From Ruegeria arenilitoris (lineage in GTDB: Bacteria > Pseudomonadota > Alphaproteobacteria > Rhodobacterales > Rhodobacteraceae), in contig NZ_WQHX01000001.1 of NCBI RefSeq assembly GCF_013035425.1, positions 310,001 to 374,000 on the forward strand: a stretch of DNA of 64,000 nt, in the 5' to 3' direction. Below the pieces are notes generated by a model, which was not told the origin of the DNA, ran no database searches, and saw only the letters and a program-made list of their open reading frames with translations. The first letter of the stretch is position 1; each line of letters starts with the position of its first letter. Position numbers and translations under genes: made by a program. Positions 28,131-37,097 of the stretch are shown here, piece after piece.

Positions 28131-29232
28131 GCTAAACAAGACGCTGGCATATTTTCAGGACGGTTCGCGTCCCGCACATGGGTTGCCGCCTTCTGCCTAT
28201 CGCAGCAAGGCTTTCTGGAAGAAGGAGCGCAAAACCGTCCTATTTAGAAACTGGGTTTGCGTCGCGGCCGCACACGAGCTCAAGTTTCCAGGAGACGTGG
28301 TACCTGTTGTACTGGCCGAGCAACCTTTGATTTTGGTGCGAAACCGACAGAACGAAATCGCCGCTTTCCATAACGTATGCCGCCACCGTTGCATGATGCT
28401 TGTCGAAAAGCCGCAGAATGTAGGCAAGCTGATCCGCTGCCCATACCATGCGTGGGCCTATGATCTGGACGGGCGCCTAAAAGCGTCACCCCATTTCGGT
28501 GGCACAGACACCCACGAAACCAATGGTTTCGACAAATCGCAAAATGGTCTCGTTCCAGTACGAACGCGGGTTTGGCAGGATTGGGTTTTCGTGAATCTCA
28601 GCGGCGATGCACCAGACTTTGAAGATTACGCTGCGTCCCTGATAGCACGGCTGGAAGGAATTGATTTCTGTAAACTCACGCATATTGGCACCCTCGATTT
28701 CGGAGTGATCGACACCAATTGGAAACTGATCATGGAGAACTTTATTGAGCCCTACCATGTGCAGTTCGTCCATTCCTCGACCACCGATCAGCCGTTGAAA
28801 GATCACTACACTATCGTAGACGGCAATTGCCTTGGCAGCGCGGTAGACTTGGCAGAGGAATCGGGCACTTCAGGATCGCTTGGCGTCAGTTCGCGCTACC
28901 TAACACTTTATCCCAACTTCATTCTTGGTCGTTACTTCCCTGACCAAATGGGCGTCTATCTGAACATCCCCATTGGACCCAATCAGATGATGCAAAAACG
29001 GTACCTGTATACAACCGAGGGGCAAAACCTGTCGGAGGATGAAGTAGATAGCCTGAAAAACCTCTGGTGGGATGTTCACAAAGAAGATCACGAAATGGTT
29101 GAGCGCATGTGGCGCGGACGCGCTTCGGATTTTGCTGCTGACGGTGGAGTTCTATCGCCGGTCTGGGAAGACAGCGTTCGCGCGTTTCAAGAAATGATCG
29201 TGGCCGATGTCACGAAATCAAAAGGAGCGTGA
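28123..29232 (+). CDS. Rieske non-haem iron oxygenase, alpha subunit
   Basis: The 369-residue protein has a Rieske [2Fe-2S] centre (C86, H88 in NVCRHRC; C106, H109 in CPYHAW) and a catalytic domain with mononuclear iron ligands in ENFIEPYHVQFVH (H212, H217). Size and motifs fit the aromatic ring-hydroxylating and quaternary-amine demethylating oxygenases. No reductase gene is in the operon, so electrons must come from elsewhere. Together with a glutamine-synthetase-like ligase it may oxidise an amine or a gamma-glutamyl derivative; that is inferred from context. Confidence 0.88.
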   Translation: MGKLNKTLAYFQDGSRPAHGLPPSAYRSKAFWKKERKTVLFRNWVCVAAAHELKFPGDVVPVVLAEQPLILVRNRQNEIAAFHNVCRHRCMMLVEKPQNVGKLIRCPYHAWAYDLDGRLKASPHFGGTDTHETNGFDKSQNGLVPVRTRVWQDWVFVNLSGDAPDFEDYAASLIARLEGIDFCKLTHIGTLDFGVIDTNWKLIMENFIEPYHVQFVHSSTTDQPLKDHYTIVDGNCLGSAVDLAEESGTSGSLGVSSRYLTLYPNFILGRYFPDQMGVYLNIPIGPNQMMQKRYLYTTEGQNLSEDEVDSLKNLWWDVHKEDHEMVERMWRGRASDFAADGGVLSPVWEDSVRAFQEMIVADVTKSKGA

Positions 29233-29235
29233 CAA

Positions 29236-29670
29236 TTGACCGGAATCACTAGCGGCTTTCGTCTTGCACATACAATGCTGCGGGTCATGAATACCGATAA
29301 ATCGCTTGAGTTCTACTGCGGCATACTGGGTATGAAGGTGCAACGACGCACCGATTACCTCGAGGGAAAGTTCACCAATACCTTCATCGGATATGGTCCG
29401 GAAGCAGAGTTTCCCTGTTTGGAACTCACCTGCAATTGGGACCAGATCGAGCCTTACGAAAAGGGCAACGGCTGGGGCCACATCTGCATTGAGACACCAG
29501 ACGTCTACAAGGCTTGCGATGACCTTGCGGCGGCAGGGGTAAAGATCACTCGTCCACCAGGGCCGATGAAGAACGGCACTCGAGTCATTGCATTCTGTGA
29601 AGATCCTGATGGTTACAAGGTTGAACTCAATGAAAGCATTACAAAACATCTGGCTGCGGAGGTAACTTGA
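29236..29670 (+). CDS. Glyoxalase/VOC-family protein, lactoylglutathione-lyase-like
   Basis: The 144-residue protein shows the glyoxalase I pattern: HTMLRVMNTDKSLEFYCGIL at the start with a metal-ligand His, a central Glu in LELTCNWD, GWGHICIETPDV and a C-terminal FCEDPDGYKVELNE. The TTG start is supported by AAAGGAG eight bases upstream. It may isomerise a glutathione hemithioacetal of a reactive 2-oxoaldehyde released by the operon's oxygenase. A different VOC reaction is possible. The stop overlaps the next start. Confidence 0.85.
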   Translation: MTGITSGFRLAHTMLRVMNTDKSLEFYCGILGMKVQRRTDYLEGKFTNTFIGYGPEAEFPCLELTCNWDQIEPYEKGNGWGHICIETPDVYKACDDLAAAGVKITRPPGPMKNGTRVIAFCEDPDGYKVELNESITKHLAAEVT

Positions 29671-30074
29671 TGGGCGACAAACCACAGTTGATGAAATGGG
29701 ATATGGTCGAAGACCGCTACAACCAAATCGGCGACAAGGAAAGTGACACCTACATTAAGCCAATGGTCACAAGCGCGTTTTCCAAAAGCATGTGTGGCGG
29801 CATCAATGTCCTGAAGAATATCAAAGTGCCGTGGGATCTGACCTGCGATGAGATTATCTACTGCCTCGAAGGTACTTTTCGCCTGGTCTGCGGTGGCGAG
29901 GAGTACATCTGCAACCGAGGCGATGTACTCTTCGTTCCGAAAGACAACCACATCTCCTACGAGGCTGATGACCGCTGCGTGATTTTCTATGCCGCCTATC
30001 CTCACAACTGGAAACAACTGGCGGGCCTCACCCATGTCCCGGGTATTGACCCCGATGACTTCGTGCCGGGCTGA
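29670..30074 (+). CDS. Cupin-domain protein (EutQ-like)
   Basis: The 134-residue single-domain cupin has the two conserved motifs (DEIIYCLEGTFRL and NRGDVLFVPKDNHISYEA). I chose the ATG at 29670, seven bases after GGAGG; a TTG codon just before it is also possible. The ATG overlaps the TGA of the glyoxalase gene. Cupins of this type bind a small metabolite or metal, and some relatives belong to ethanolamine-type operons. The exact function is unknown. Confidence 0.75.
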   Translation: MGDKPQLMKWDMVEDRYNQIGDKESDTYIKPMVTSAFSKSMCGGINVLKNIKVPWDLTCDEIIYCLEGTFRLVCGGEEYICNRGDVLFVPKDNHISYEADDRCVIFYAAYPHNWKQLAGLTHVPGIDPDDFVPG

Positions 30075-30095
30075 TTCAGCAAAGGGAAAGAAAAT

Positions 30096-31520
30096 ATGGG
30101 CAAGATCTATTTTGAAAGTTTCGCCGAGGCAGTGGACCGCAATCGACCGCGCATTGCCGAGGTAAAGCAAGAACTAGAAAACGCAGGCGTCAAATACGTG
30201 ATGGCCGCATGGATCGACCTGCACGGCATTCCGAAGACCAAGCCTGTGCCGATGAGCGATTTCGAACCACTCTGCCTCGGCAAGGGGCCGCAATTCGCGG
30301 TGCATTCGATTTCTTACGTTCCCGAACTTAGCCCGGCAGACAGTGACCAGGTCGTCGTGCCCGATCTCGATGCCGTGTATATCTGCCCATGGGACAAAGA
30401 AACCGCAATCATATTTGCCGATTTGTACTGGGAAGACGCGCCCTATAATGTCTGTCCCCGTCAAGCGCTGAAACGCGCGATGCAAGAAGCCGCGACAGAA
30501 GGGTACTCAGGATTTGCCGGTGTTGAACCTGAATTCATCGTCATGGCCTATGACGAAGAGGGGCGACCGGTGAAAGCTTTCGACGACGATCCGGCCGTCG
30601 GCGTTCGACCACGCCGACAAGCGTTTGGCTATGATGTCGAGTATTCCATCGATTCAATGCCATTTCTCAAAGAGATGATCGATATCATCGAAGGCCTCGG
30701 ATGGAACCTGCACGACGTCGTGGCTGAGGGTGCGTACTCCCAATTCGAACTTGATTTCCACTACACTAACATGCTCGAGATGTCCGACAGGCTCGTCTTC
30801 TTGCGTATTGTATTAAAGGAGATCGCCAAGCAGCACGGAATGTTTGTTACCTTCATGCCGAAGCCCACCGTGGGCGATTGGCGCTCAGGTGCACATATCA
30901 ATATGTCCATGCAACACGAAAGCCGCCCGGGTCAGAACATTTTCGAGACCGAAGACGGCAGCGACTGGACCAACGAAAGCCGCTGGGCCGTCGGGGGGCT
31001 AATGGCCCACGCCGAGGCGCTAACAGCGATCACCTGTCCAACTGTCAATTCCTATAATGGACTGGTGCCGCGGGTTGGTGGTTTCGAAGGTGGCACCGTA
31101 ACCTGGGCACCTACGAACATTACTTACGGCTATAACAATCGCTCTGCCCAATTCCGCCTGCCACAAAGCCGCCACTGCATTGAGAACCGCGCCGCTGACA
31201 TGACAATGAACGTTTACTTGGCAATGGCGATGACGTTGTCTTGTGCAGTCGAGGGGATCAAAGGAAAAATCGATCCAGGGGCCCCTACCGATTTCGATCT
31301 CTATGACAAAACGGAATCTGAACTCGCCGACCTTGGCATTCGACGTCTGCCACGCACGCTGTTCAATGCGATTGAGGCACTCAAGACAGATAAGATCGCT
31401 GAGCGAGTTATGGGTCCAGTCATGCGAAAATCTTACATCGAGTATAAAAACGACGAATGGGAGAGATATCATCAGGCCGTGACGGATTGGGAGGTGCAGG
31501 AATACCTGCGCCTTTACTAA
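30096..31520 (+). CDS. Glutamine-synthetase-like gamma-glutamyl-amine ligase
   Basis: The 474-residue protein has the glutamine synthetase fold with active-site motifs kept: GVEPEF (metal Glu), AEGAYSQFELDFHY, SGAHINMSM (His), and NNRSAQFRLP near the C-terminus. Sequence features fit the type III / gamma-glutamylmethylamide synthetase group rather than housekeeping GlnA. Such ligases join glutamate to an amine using ATP as the first step of amine catabolism (methylamine, isopropylamine, aniline, polyamines). A ribosome site (AAAGGGAAAG) precedes the ATG. Its place in a catabolic operon without nitrogen-assimilation genes supports that role. Confidence 0.85.
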   Translation: MGKIYFESFAEAVDRNRPRIAEVKQELENAGVKYVMAAWIDLHGIPKTKPVPMSDFEPLCLGKGPQFAVHSISYVPELSPADSDQVVVPDLDAVYICPWDKETAIIFADLYWEDAPYNVCPRQALKRAMQEAATEGYSGFAGVEPEFIVMAYDEEGRPVKAFDDDPAVGVRPRRQAFGYDVEYSIDSMPFLKEMIDIIEGLGWNLHDVVAEGAYSQFELDFHYTNMLEMSDRLVFLRIVLKEIAKQHGMFVTFMPKPTVGDWRSGAHINMSMQHESRPGQNIFETEDGSDWTNESRWAVGGLMAHAEALTAITCPTVNSYNGLVPRVGGFEGGTVTWAPTNITYGYNNRSAQFRLPQSRHCIENRAADMTMNVYLAMAMTLSCAVEGIKGKIDPGAPTDFDLYDKTESELADLGIRRLPRTLFNAIEALKTDKIAERVMGPVMRKSYIEYKNDEWERYHQAVTDWEVQEYLRLY

Positions 31521-31521
31521 A

Positions 31522-32529
31522 ATGGGTCACAAGACGTTCCATTTGGGCGACCTGCCACTGACGGGAAGTGGCACTCTGCGTGATGCTCAGCTTGCCTATC
31601 AAACGTATGGTGAGCTTTCGCCCAAAGGCGACAACGTGATTGTAATGCCGACCTTCTACACCGGTTCCCACAAGCGCAACGAAGGTTTCTTCGGTGCAGA
31701 GCGCGCACTAGACCCAGCGCGACATTATATTATCTCTATCAATCTGTTCGGCGGGGGACTATCAACATCGCCCAGCAATTCGTCCGCACAGCAAGGCGCA
31801 GCTTTCCCGGCAGTCTCGTTTCAGGACAACATCCGTGCTCAGCATATCTTGCTGACGCAGGAATTGGGCATAAAGCAGATCGCTTTGGTCCTAGGGTGGT
31901 CCATGGCGGGATGCCAAGCTTACCACTGGGCAGTGCAGTATCCGGACATGGTGCGCGCGATTTTGCCCTTCTGTGCTTCTGCAAAAACTTCGCCTCATAA
32001 TTTTGTGTTTCTCGAAGGCGTCAAGGCGGCGCTTTGCGCTGATCCGGTTTGGAACAAGGGGCGTTATACGGAACAACCTACTGAAGGTTTAAAGGCTTTT
32101 GGGCGCGTCTACGCAGGTTGGGCATTTTCCCAAGCTTTTTATCGCAACGGACTCTACCGAGATATCGGCTACGAAAGCATAGGTAAATTGCTGGACGATT
32201 GGGCGGAAGACCATGCAACGAACTGGGACGCAAACGACCTTCTTTGCAAACTCGCGACGTGGCAGTTTGGTGACGTCAGCGCCGGACCAGAATTCAAGGG
32301 CGACTTAAAGGCAGCGCTTGGTTCGATCCGTGCGCGCACGATATTGATGCCATGTAACCAGGACCTTTATTTCCCACCGGAGGACAACGCGATCGAGGCC
32401 GAGCTGATCCCGCGTGCAGATCTACGGCCCGTGACATCGGACTTCGGGCATTGTGCCGCCAACCCAGGCAACGACGCCTATTTCCAAAGAATGCTTGACG
32501 AAAGTATCTCGGATTTATTGGCTGCGTAG
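31522..32529 (+). CDS. MetX-family alpha/beta-hydrolase
   Basis: The 335-residue protein belongs to the homoserine O-acetyltransferase-like alpha/beta-hydrolases, with nucleophile elbow GWSMAG (S127), an acidic residue in PCNQDLYFPPED and the His in SDFGHC. It begins one base after the stop of the ligase gene, so it is the last gene of the operon. In this setting it could hydrolyse or transfer an acyl or gamma-glutamyl group rather than act in methionine synthesis. No methionine gene is nearby. Confidence 0.82.
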   Translation: MGHKTFHLGDLPLTGSGTLRDAQLAYQTYGELSPKGDNVIVMPTFYTGSHKRNEGFFGAERALDPARHYIISINLFGGGLSTSPSNSSAQQGAAFPAVSFQDNIRAQHILLTQELGIKQIALVLGWSMAGCQAYHWAVQYPDMVRAILPFCASAKTSPHNFVFLEGVKAALCADPVWNKGRYTEQPTEGLKAFGRVYAGWAFSQAFYRNGLYRDIGYESIGKLLDDWAEDHATNWDANDLLCKLATWQFGDVSAGPEFKGDLKAALGSIRARTILMPCNQDLYFPPEDNAIEAELIPRADLRPVTSDFGHCAANPGNDAYFQRMLDESISDLLAA

Positions 32530-32752
32530 CCTTAAACCGGTCATTCGGACAATCCGCAGAAAATCCGCTTTGGGGTCAATACAGCCATCTTAATAAGTTA
32601 GTCGAATGTTCCCACTAAACCCGAAGTAGGCCTGGTCTCGACCTGTAAGGGCTAATGCAAGTTAAAAAACTAACAGAAGATCGAATCCGTTATTGTTCAA
32701 CATGGCTGACGGATGATTAAGCCGTGACTAGACACTTTAGCTCAAGATTGAA

Positions 32753-33286
32753 TCAGTTCGAAGCCGCGGCTTTCTCCATTGCTCTTGCAGCTAGATTTCT
32801 GTCCCCGAGTTCCTCGGTCATTTCAAAAACCATTCGCGTTACCCGCCATTCTCCTTCTAGTTCTTCTACATCCCAGTGATATTGTCCGATTGGTCGCCAA
32901 ATCTCATTCCCTATCCAGTGTCGACCATCAACTGATGCAGTCGCAGTCGCAGATGTGCCGGAGATTTCGACAGTCACCTGGCCAAGCTCATGCCATGTGG
33001 CGTCAAATCCAGGAACAATGCCGCGCCACGCGGCCATGAGATCCTTCGGCGTCATCTTTGCCGGTTCACCGCCCCACAGACTGGTGTAATCGATAGTGAC
33101 CAAAGGTGCGAATGCAGCTTCGGCTAATTCGTATGCGGCTCTGTCTACAGCCAGTGGAATGGACGAAACCAAAGTGATAATTTGAGCCGTATCAGGGTCG
33201 ACCTTTCCAGCGGGATCTTGTTCTGCTTGCGCGGCGGATAAGGACATTGTCGTGGCAATAGCAGCGTTGGTCAGCATGCGTTTCAT
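32753..33286 (-). CDS. Exported SnoaL/NTF2-like protein
   Basis: The 177-residue protein has a signal peptide (cleavage near SAAQAEQ) and one NTF2-like domain (AYELAEAAFAPLVTIDYTSL, HWIGNEIWRPIGQYHWDVEE, EWRVTRMVFEM), the SnoaL_4 pattern. These domains bind small hydrophobic compounds and some are isomerases or scaffolds. It follows the exported hydrolase gene by 66 bases, with a 7-bp GC-rich hairpin between them, so the two are probably co-expressed at different levels. Confidence 0.75.
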   Translation of the reverse strand: MKRMLTNAAIATTMSLSAAQAEQDPAGKVDPDTAQIITLVSSIPLAVDRAAYELAEAAFAPLVTIDYTSLWGGEPAKMTPKDLMAAWRGIVPGFDATWHELGQVTVEISGTSATATASVDGRHWIGNEIWRPIGQYHWDVEELEGEWRVTRMVFEMTEELGDRNLAARAMEKAAASN

Positions 33287-33322
33287 TTTTTCTTTCCTTA
33301 GGAAAATGATTGCGAAAGGGCG

Positions 33323-33342
33323 TCCGGCGCGACAACGCCGGA
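33323..33342 (-). terminator. GC-rich hairpin between hydrolase and SnoaL-like genes
   Basis: TCCGGCG and CGCCGGA form a 7-bp perfect stem with a six-base loop between two co-directional genes. Read on the reverse strand it is followed by CGCCCTTT, a weak tract, so it may attenuate or stabilise the transcript. Confidence 0.45.
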
Positions 33343-33352
33343 TCCTACTTGC

Positions 33353-34312
33353 TTATCTGTCGTTATTGTCTGTGATATTGAAATGTTCGGCCATCACGTC
33401 TGCAGCGCGAGTGACGTCCTCCGGATTATCATAAAAGTCGAACTGGGTGACGTTCTCCAACATTTCCAGGGTCGCGTCGCCTAAATACGACTGCAGGAAA
33501 GTCTGTACTCCTTGAGGGATCGCTGCGGCTTCCGAGTGAACGACTGCAAGAGGTTGAGTCAAACCGGTTGCGTGATCGGCGGGATAATATGTCAACCAAT
33601 CTTCCCAGCCCGAATTGTTCCACTTATTGTCATAGGCAGGGATCGCACCACGATCTTCTTCATAGTAGTAACCACCAATAGGCATTAAAACGCCTTCCGC
33701 GCCTTCAGGCCCGGCTGCCGGTATAATCTGACCCCCAGCGGAGTCAGCAGCACGGCTTACTTCTATCAATCCAGCGACACCTGCGGCACCGCCATAGACA
33801 GCTTCTACGATTTCTTTGTTCTGAAGCCACGGTGCGACAAGACCGATGCGTTGTACCAAATCATTGCCGGAGACCGCATCAACCATGTAACCCGCAGACG
33901 CGCAGATACCCAGGCCGTTTATTCGGGTGGCGTCTACTTCCGGTAAGGACGCAACAAATTCAAAAGCAGCCCGAATATCTGAGGACTTGGCCGATGGGTT
34001 TTCGACAAATCGGACATTATTAGGAAGATCACCCGATTTACCCCAGCCCCGAAAATCAAAGGTAAAGGCGGCAAAGCCGCGCTCTACCATTTCTTTGGCA
34101 TACACACGAGGCATTTGTTCCTCGACCGATGTCCATGCGCCGGTGACAACGACCATGGGTAACGATGAACCTTCATACCCTTCCGGAAGATACAGAGTTC
34201 CGGTAAGCGTCTGGCCCTCATTAGTGAACGTCACACTGCGGGTTTCAATCTGTGCAATGGCAGATGTTGAGGCCATCAACGCCGCTGCCGTTGTTGTTGC
34301 GAACATCTTCAT
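33353..34312 (-). CDS. Exported alpha/beta-hydrolase
   Basis: The 319-residue protein has a signal peptide (cleavage near SAIAQ) and an alpha/beta-hydrolase fold: VVVTGAW oxyanion region, FTFDFRGWGKSG, nucleophile elbow GICASAGYM and a C-terminal region with Asp but a weak His signal (MAEHFNI). The ribosome site GGAG lies eight bases before the ATG. It is likely an exported esterase of the dienelactone-hydrolase-like type. The AraC gene just upstream on the same strand is the likely regulator. Confidence 0.8.
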   Translation of the reverse strand: MKMFATTTAAALMASTSAIAQIETRSVTFTNEGQTLTGTLYLPEGYEGSSLPMVVVTGAWTSVEEQMPRVYAKEMVERGFAAFTFDFRGWGKSGDLPNNVRFVENPSAKSSDIRAAFEFVASLPEVDATRINGLGICASAGYMVDAVSGNDLVQRIGLVAPWLQNKEIVEAVYGGAAGVAGLIEVSRAADSAGGQIIPAAGPEGAEGVLMPIGGYYYEEDRGAIPAYDNKWNNSGWEDWLTYYPADHATGLTQPLAVVHSEAAAIPQGVQTFLQSYLGDATLEMLENVTQFDFYDNPEDVTRAADVMAEHFNITDNNDR

Positions 34313-34440
34313 GGCATTTTCTCCTGCTTTTCATCTTTGTGGGGTTTTCCCGATGAATTGAGAAATATCTCAACAGAAGTCAGCGTTCTTGAAAGGTCTT
34401 GCTCAGTTTTTGAAGATTCTTGTTTTTAGTACGGTATCTC

Positions 34441-35328
34441 TCAAGCGACGCGCGCTGCCCGATAAACACGAGGGGACTGACCTGTCACTTGTTTAAAGCT
34501 TCGCGAGAAATGCGACTGATCGGCAAAGCCGCAATCTAGTGCGATACTACCAAGAGGACGTTCGGTGTCGTCCATCATCTTGATCGCCTGCTCCACTCTA
34601 TAGGCCAGTACATATTGCATTGGCGTTGTGCCCACGGTTTCCTTGAACACACGGCTAAAATGAGATGGCGACATCCCCACCTCGCGTGCAAGTTCATCCA
34701 GTACGATCGTTTGGTCAAGCCGTTCGCGGATGAAGCGTAAAACACGATTATAGTGAGAAGAAGTGAAACGGGCACTCAGCGCGACCGCTTCGTGGCGACG
34801 TTTTCCATAGCGTTGTAAAAGCTTTACGAGAAGAACACGGCTCATTGCTTCATACATAACGCCTGATGTTATGTCATCGTTTTCCAACGCATCGCGCAGG
34901 ATAACCCCTGCTGTGCACAGATCGGCGTCTTTAAAAAGTGGCGTGTCCTGAAACTGTTGCGGGTCCAGTAACATCGATAACTCGGTGTGCGCAAAGCGTT
35001 CCACTTTGACTGGGTCCAAAGTGACAACAATCACATCTGACTTATCGAACCAACGCCAACCCGATCGCATGCCGGCGGGCGTTACAACGATCTCGTTTTT
35101 ATGGAAAACAAAGTCATGGAGAATGCCATCTCGAGTGTTCTGAACTCGATGCGGGCGTGACTGCAGGTTCAAGAGAACATGGTGCTCGGTGTAAACATTC
35201 TCAGGCATTCTATCCGGCGCAGCCTGAAAATAACGCAAGGACATCAAGCCAGCAGCAGACACATGTTCCAGTTCGTCACTGTTAAGCAAGGGTAACGAAG
35301 GATATATATCTTGGTAGCGGCGTGGCAA
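34441..35328 (-). CDS. AraC-family transcriptional regulator
   Basis: The 295-residue protein has an N-terminal cupin-like sensor half and a C-terminal pair of helix-turn-helix motifs (LDELAREVGMSPSHFSRVFK, LGSIALDCGFADQSHFSRSF) ending in TGQSPRVYR. It sits upstream of the exported hydrolase and SnoaL-like genes on the same strand, 128 bases away, and probably controls them. The ligand is unknown. Confidence 0.88.
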   Translation of the reverse strand: MPRRYQDIYPSLPLLNSDELEHVSAAGLMSLRYFQAAPDRMPENVYTEHHVLLNLQSRPHRVQNTRDGILHDFVFHKNEIVVTPAGMRSGWRWFDKSDVIVVTLDPVKVERFAHTELSMLLDPQQFQDTPLFKDADLCTAGVILRDALENDDITSGVMYEAMSRVLLVKLLQRYGKRRHEAVALSARFTSSHYNRVLRFIRERLDQTIVLDELAREVGMSPSHFSRVFKETVGTTPMQYVLAYRVEQAIKMMDDTERPLGSIALDCGFADQSHFSRSFKQVTGQSPRVYRAARVA

Positions 35329-35558
35329 TTTGCTCCTCCTTTGAAAAGGATTAGCAGTTTGGCAGGAAATGCCAAAATTGAAACTAAAACGTATCGCAGC
35401 AAAGTCCCGCAGAGTGGTCCCGTGACGCGTTTCCGCGAATGACCTCGTTTAGTCCGTAGCAGACCTTGAGCGAGAGTTCCGCGCCATTGCAATAATCAAC
35501 ACGAGAATTGATCCTCTTGCGGATCCAATAGGCGATGCATAGCACCAATATCCGGCGC

Positions 35559-36104
35559 CTATTCTTCGACAATTCCTACAGCAAGACCTTCCGTGAAGCT
35601 CAGGGCTACTCTGTCTCCCGCGCTAAGTTGTTCGACAAACTCTCGACCAACTTCCGTTTCAACCTCGATCATTTGTTCTGTGCCGCTGCTGTCCGTCACA
35701 GTGGCAACAGAGCTCGCCTCATCGAAGGAAACAAAAGTCAGAATTAAGGTGACCATCGTTCCGGCAGCCACGCCCGGTGTTGATCCCTCTGAAGCCCGGC
35801 CTTCCAATTCAACCATACTGTCAACCTCGCCAGGGAATGCCATGCTTGCAGCTATACCCAGTGTGTACACCGCTTTGACGGTATCGCCTTCTTCAATTTG
35901 GTCGAAGTTTACGACTTCCGGACCTGCAAGAATGGTCTCTTCTTCGCCTGTCTCTGCGTTTTGCAGCACGATGAGCCGAGTGTCTGGATCGACCGACTTA
36001 ACTGTCGCATCAGCTTCGATGGTCACGCTGCGCTCAGCTGTTTGAGCAAAACTGAGGGCTGGTAAAATCAAGAAAAATGCAGACGCAAGAAGTTTAATTA
36101 GCAT
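35559..36104 (-). CDS. Exported protein of unknown function
   Basis: The 181-residue protein has a signal peptide (MLIKLLASAFFLILPALSF, cleavage near AQTAE) and a mature part rich in Val, Thr and acidic residues arranged as short beta-strands, with two similar segments: VTIEADATVKSVDPDTRLIV near residue 28 and FVSFDEASSVATVTDSSG later. The repeat suggests a beta-barrel or double-psi-like periplasmic domain. I do not recognise a named family. AGGAG precedes the ATG. It stands alone. Confidence 0.7.
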   Translation of the reverse strand: MLIKLLASAFFLILPALSFAQTAERSVTIEADATVKSVDPDTRLIVLQNAETGEEETILAGPEVVNFDQIEEGDTVKAVYTLGIAASMAFPGEVDSMVELEGRASEGSTPGVAAGTMVTLILTFVSFDEASSVATVTDSSGTEQMIEVETEVGREFVEQLSAGDRVALSFTEGLAVGIVEE

Positions 36105-36410
36105 GTCTTCTCCTAATGAGATTCATGGTGGAAGTTTGTACAGTCGCTCGCAGCTTCGCAGGATAGCTAAACGTTGCCACACCACTTCGCAGTTTGAAAG
36201 ATGTTTGTCAGCCGGCATCACCAAAGAACGAAGTCCTTGAGCTTGAGATTTCCGTCAGATAGCGAAAACGTAATCTGGAGCGACTGGGTGGACAACGCTA
36301 GAGTTTCCCTATCGCAGGCAATGACGACATTGGGCGCTGGTCAATGCCGTTGCGATGAAGGGTCCGACTGCTGGGTTAAATGGGCGAGGTTTTGCAATAA
36401 CAAGACCCGA
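36105..36410. other. Intergenic region without recognisable gene
   Basis: A forward frame that starts here runs antisense into the GAP-family gene and has no support. Nothing else is visible. Confidence 0.4.
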
Positions 36411-37076
36411 TTAGAGATCAGTGACAGCGTTTGCAAATACCATTACCCCCAAGACCGCCAGCACAATTGCAACTATCAATTTACTGTATTTTTCCATCAA
36501 CTCGCTCAACCCAAGAAAAATTCGCTCCGCACGCTCCCCAAGCGTCAAAGAAAAAACCAAAGGCATTGCCAAACCAAGGCTCGAAACGGCGACGAAAAAT
36601 GCCAGCGCAACCAGCTGTGACACTGGGGCATAAGTTGCGGCAGCAATCGTCAATGCACCCGAAACAAAAAGTGCTGCATTCTTAGGGTTGAGGGTCGCAA
36701 GACCTGCTCCAAGCGCAAACGCCTTTACTGGTTGCAAGCTTTCCAATGCGGCCATCCATTCCGGTGGCCCATTTTCTTTTGATGAACTGAGGCTAACGAA
36801 CTTTCGTGCGGCCAGTGCGACGAGGCATAGACCAAGTAAAAGACGACACCAAACCACCCACGGCGCGGGAGGTTGCCGGTTTGGGGTGCTGATATCCGAT
36901 ATCGCTATGGCTAATGACCCAACGAACACCGCTCCTACTGCCCAACCTCCAAGAAACGCATTGTGTGCGCTGCGTTCTGGCCTGCGTATCAGGAACAGCG
37001 ACACGCTTATCAGCGGCAGCGTCGCAAGAACAATGCCAACAGCGATTGGTGATGCTTCGATAAACGCAGCGAACAT
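36411..37076 (-). CDS. GAP-family (SfLAP) membrane protein
   Basis: The 221-residue protein has six hydrophobic segments with the LNPKNAALF motif after the central loop, as in the GAP/Sap (sulfolipid-1-addressing protein) family, distantly related to LysE exporters. Mycobacterial relatives help export peptidoglycolipids; the role in proteobacteria is unknown. It lies 21 bases downstream of the HlyD-type adaptor gene, so it may belong to the same export unit. Confidence 0.72.
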   Translation of the reverse strand: MFAAFIEASPIAVGIVLATLPLISVSLFLIRRPERSAHNAFLGGWAVGAVFVGSLAIAISDISTPNRQPPAPWVVWCRLLLGLCLVALAARKFVSLSSSKENGPPEWMAALESLQPVKAFALGAGLATLNPKNAALFVSGALTIAAATYAPVSQLVALAFFVAVSSLGLAMPLVFSLTLGERAERIFLGLSELMEKYSKLIVAIVLAVLGVMVFANAVTDL

Positions 37077-37097
37077 GTTTTCTCCGCGAGGCGCGGC

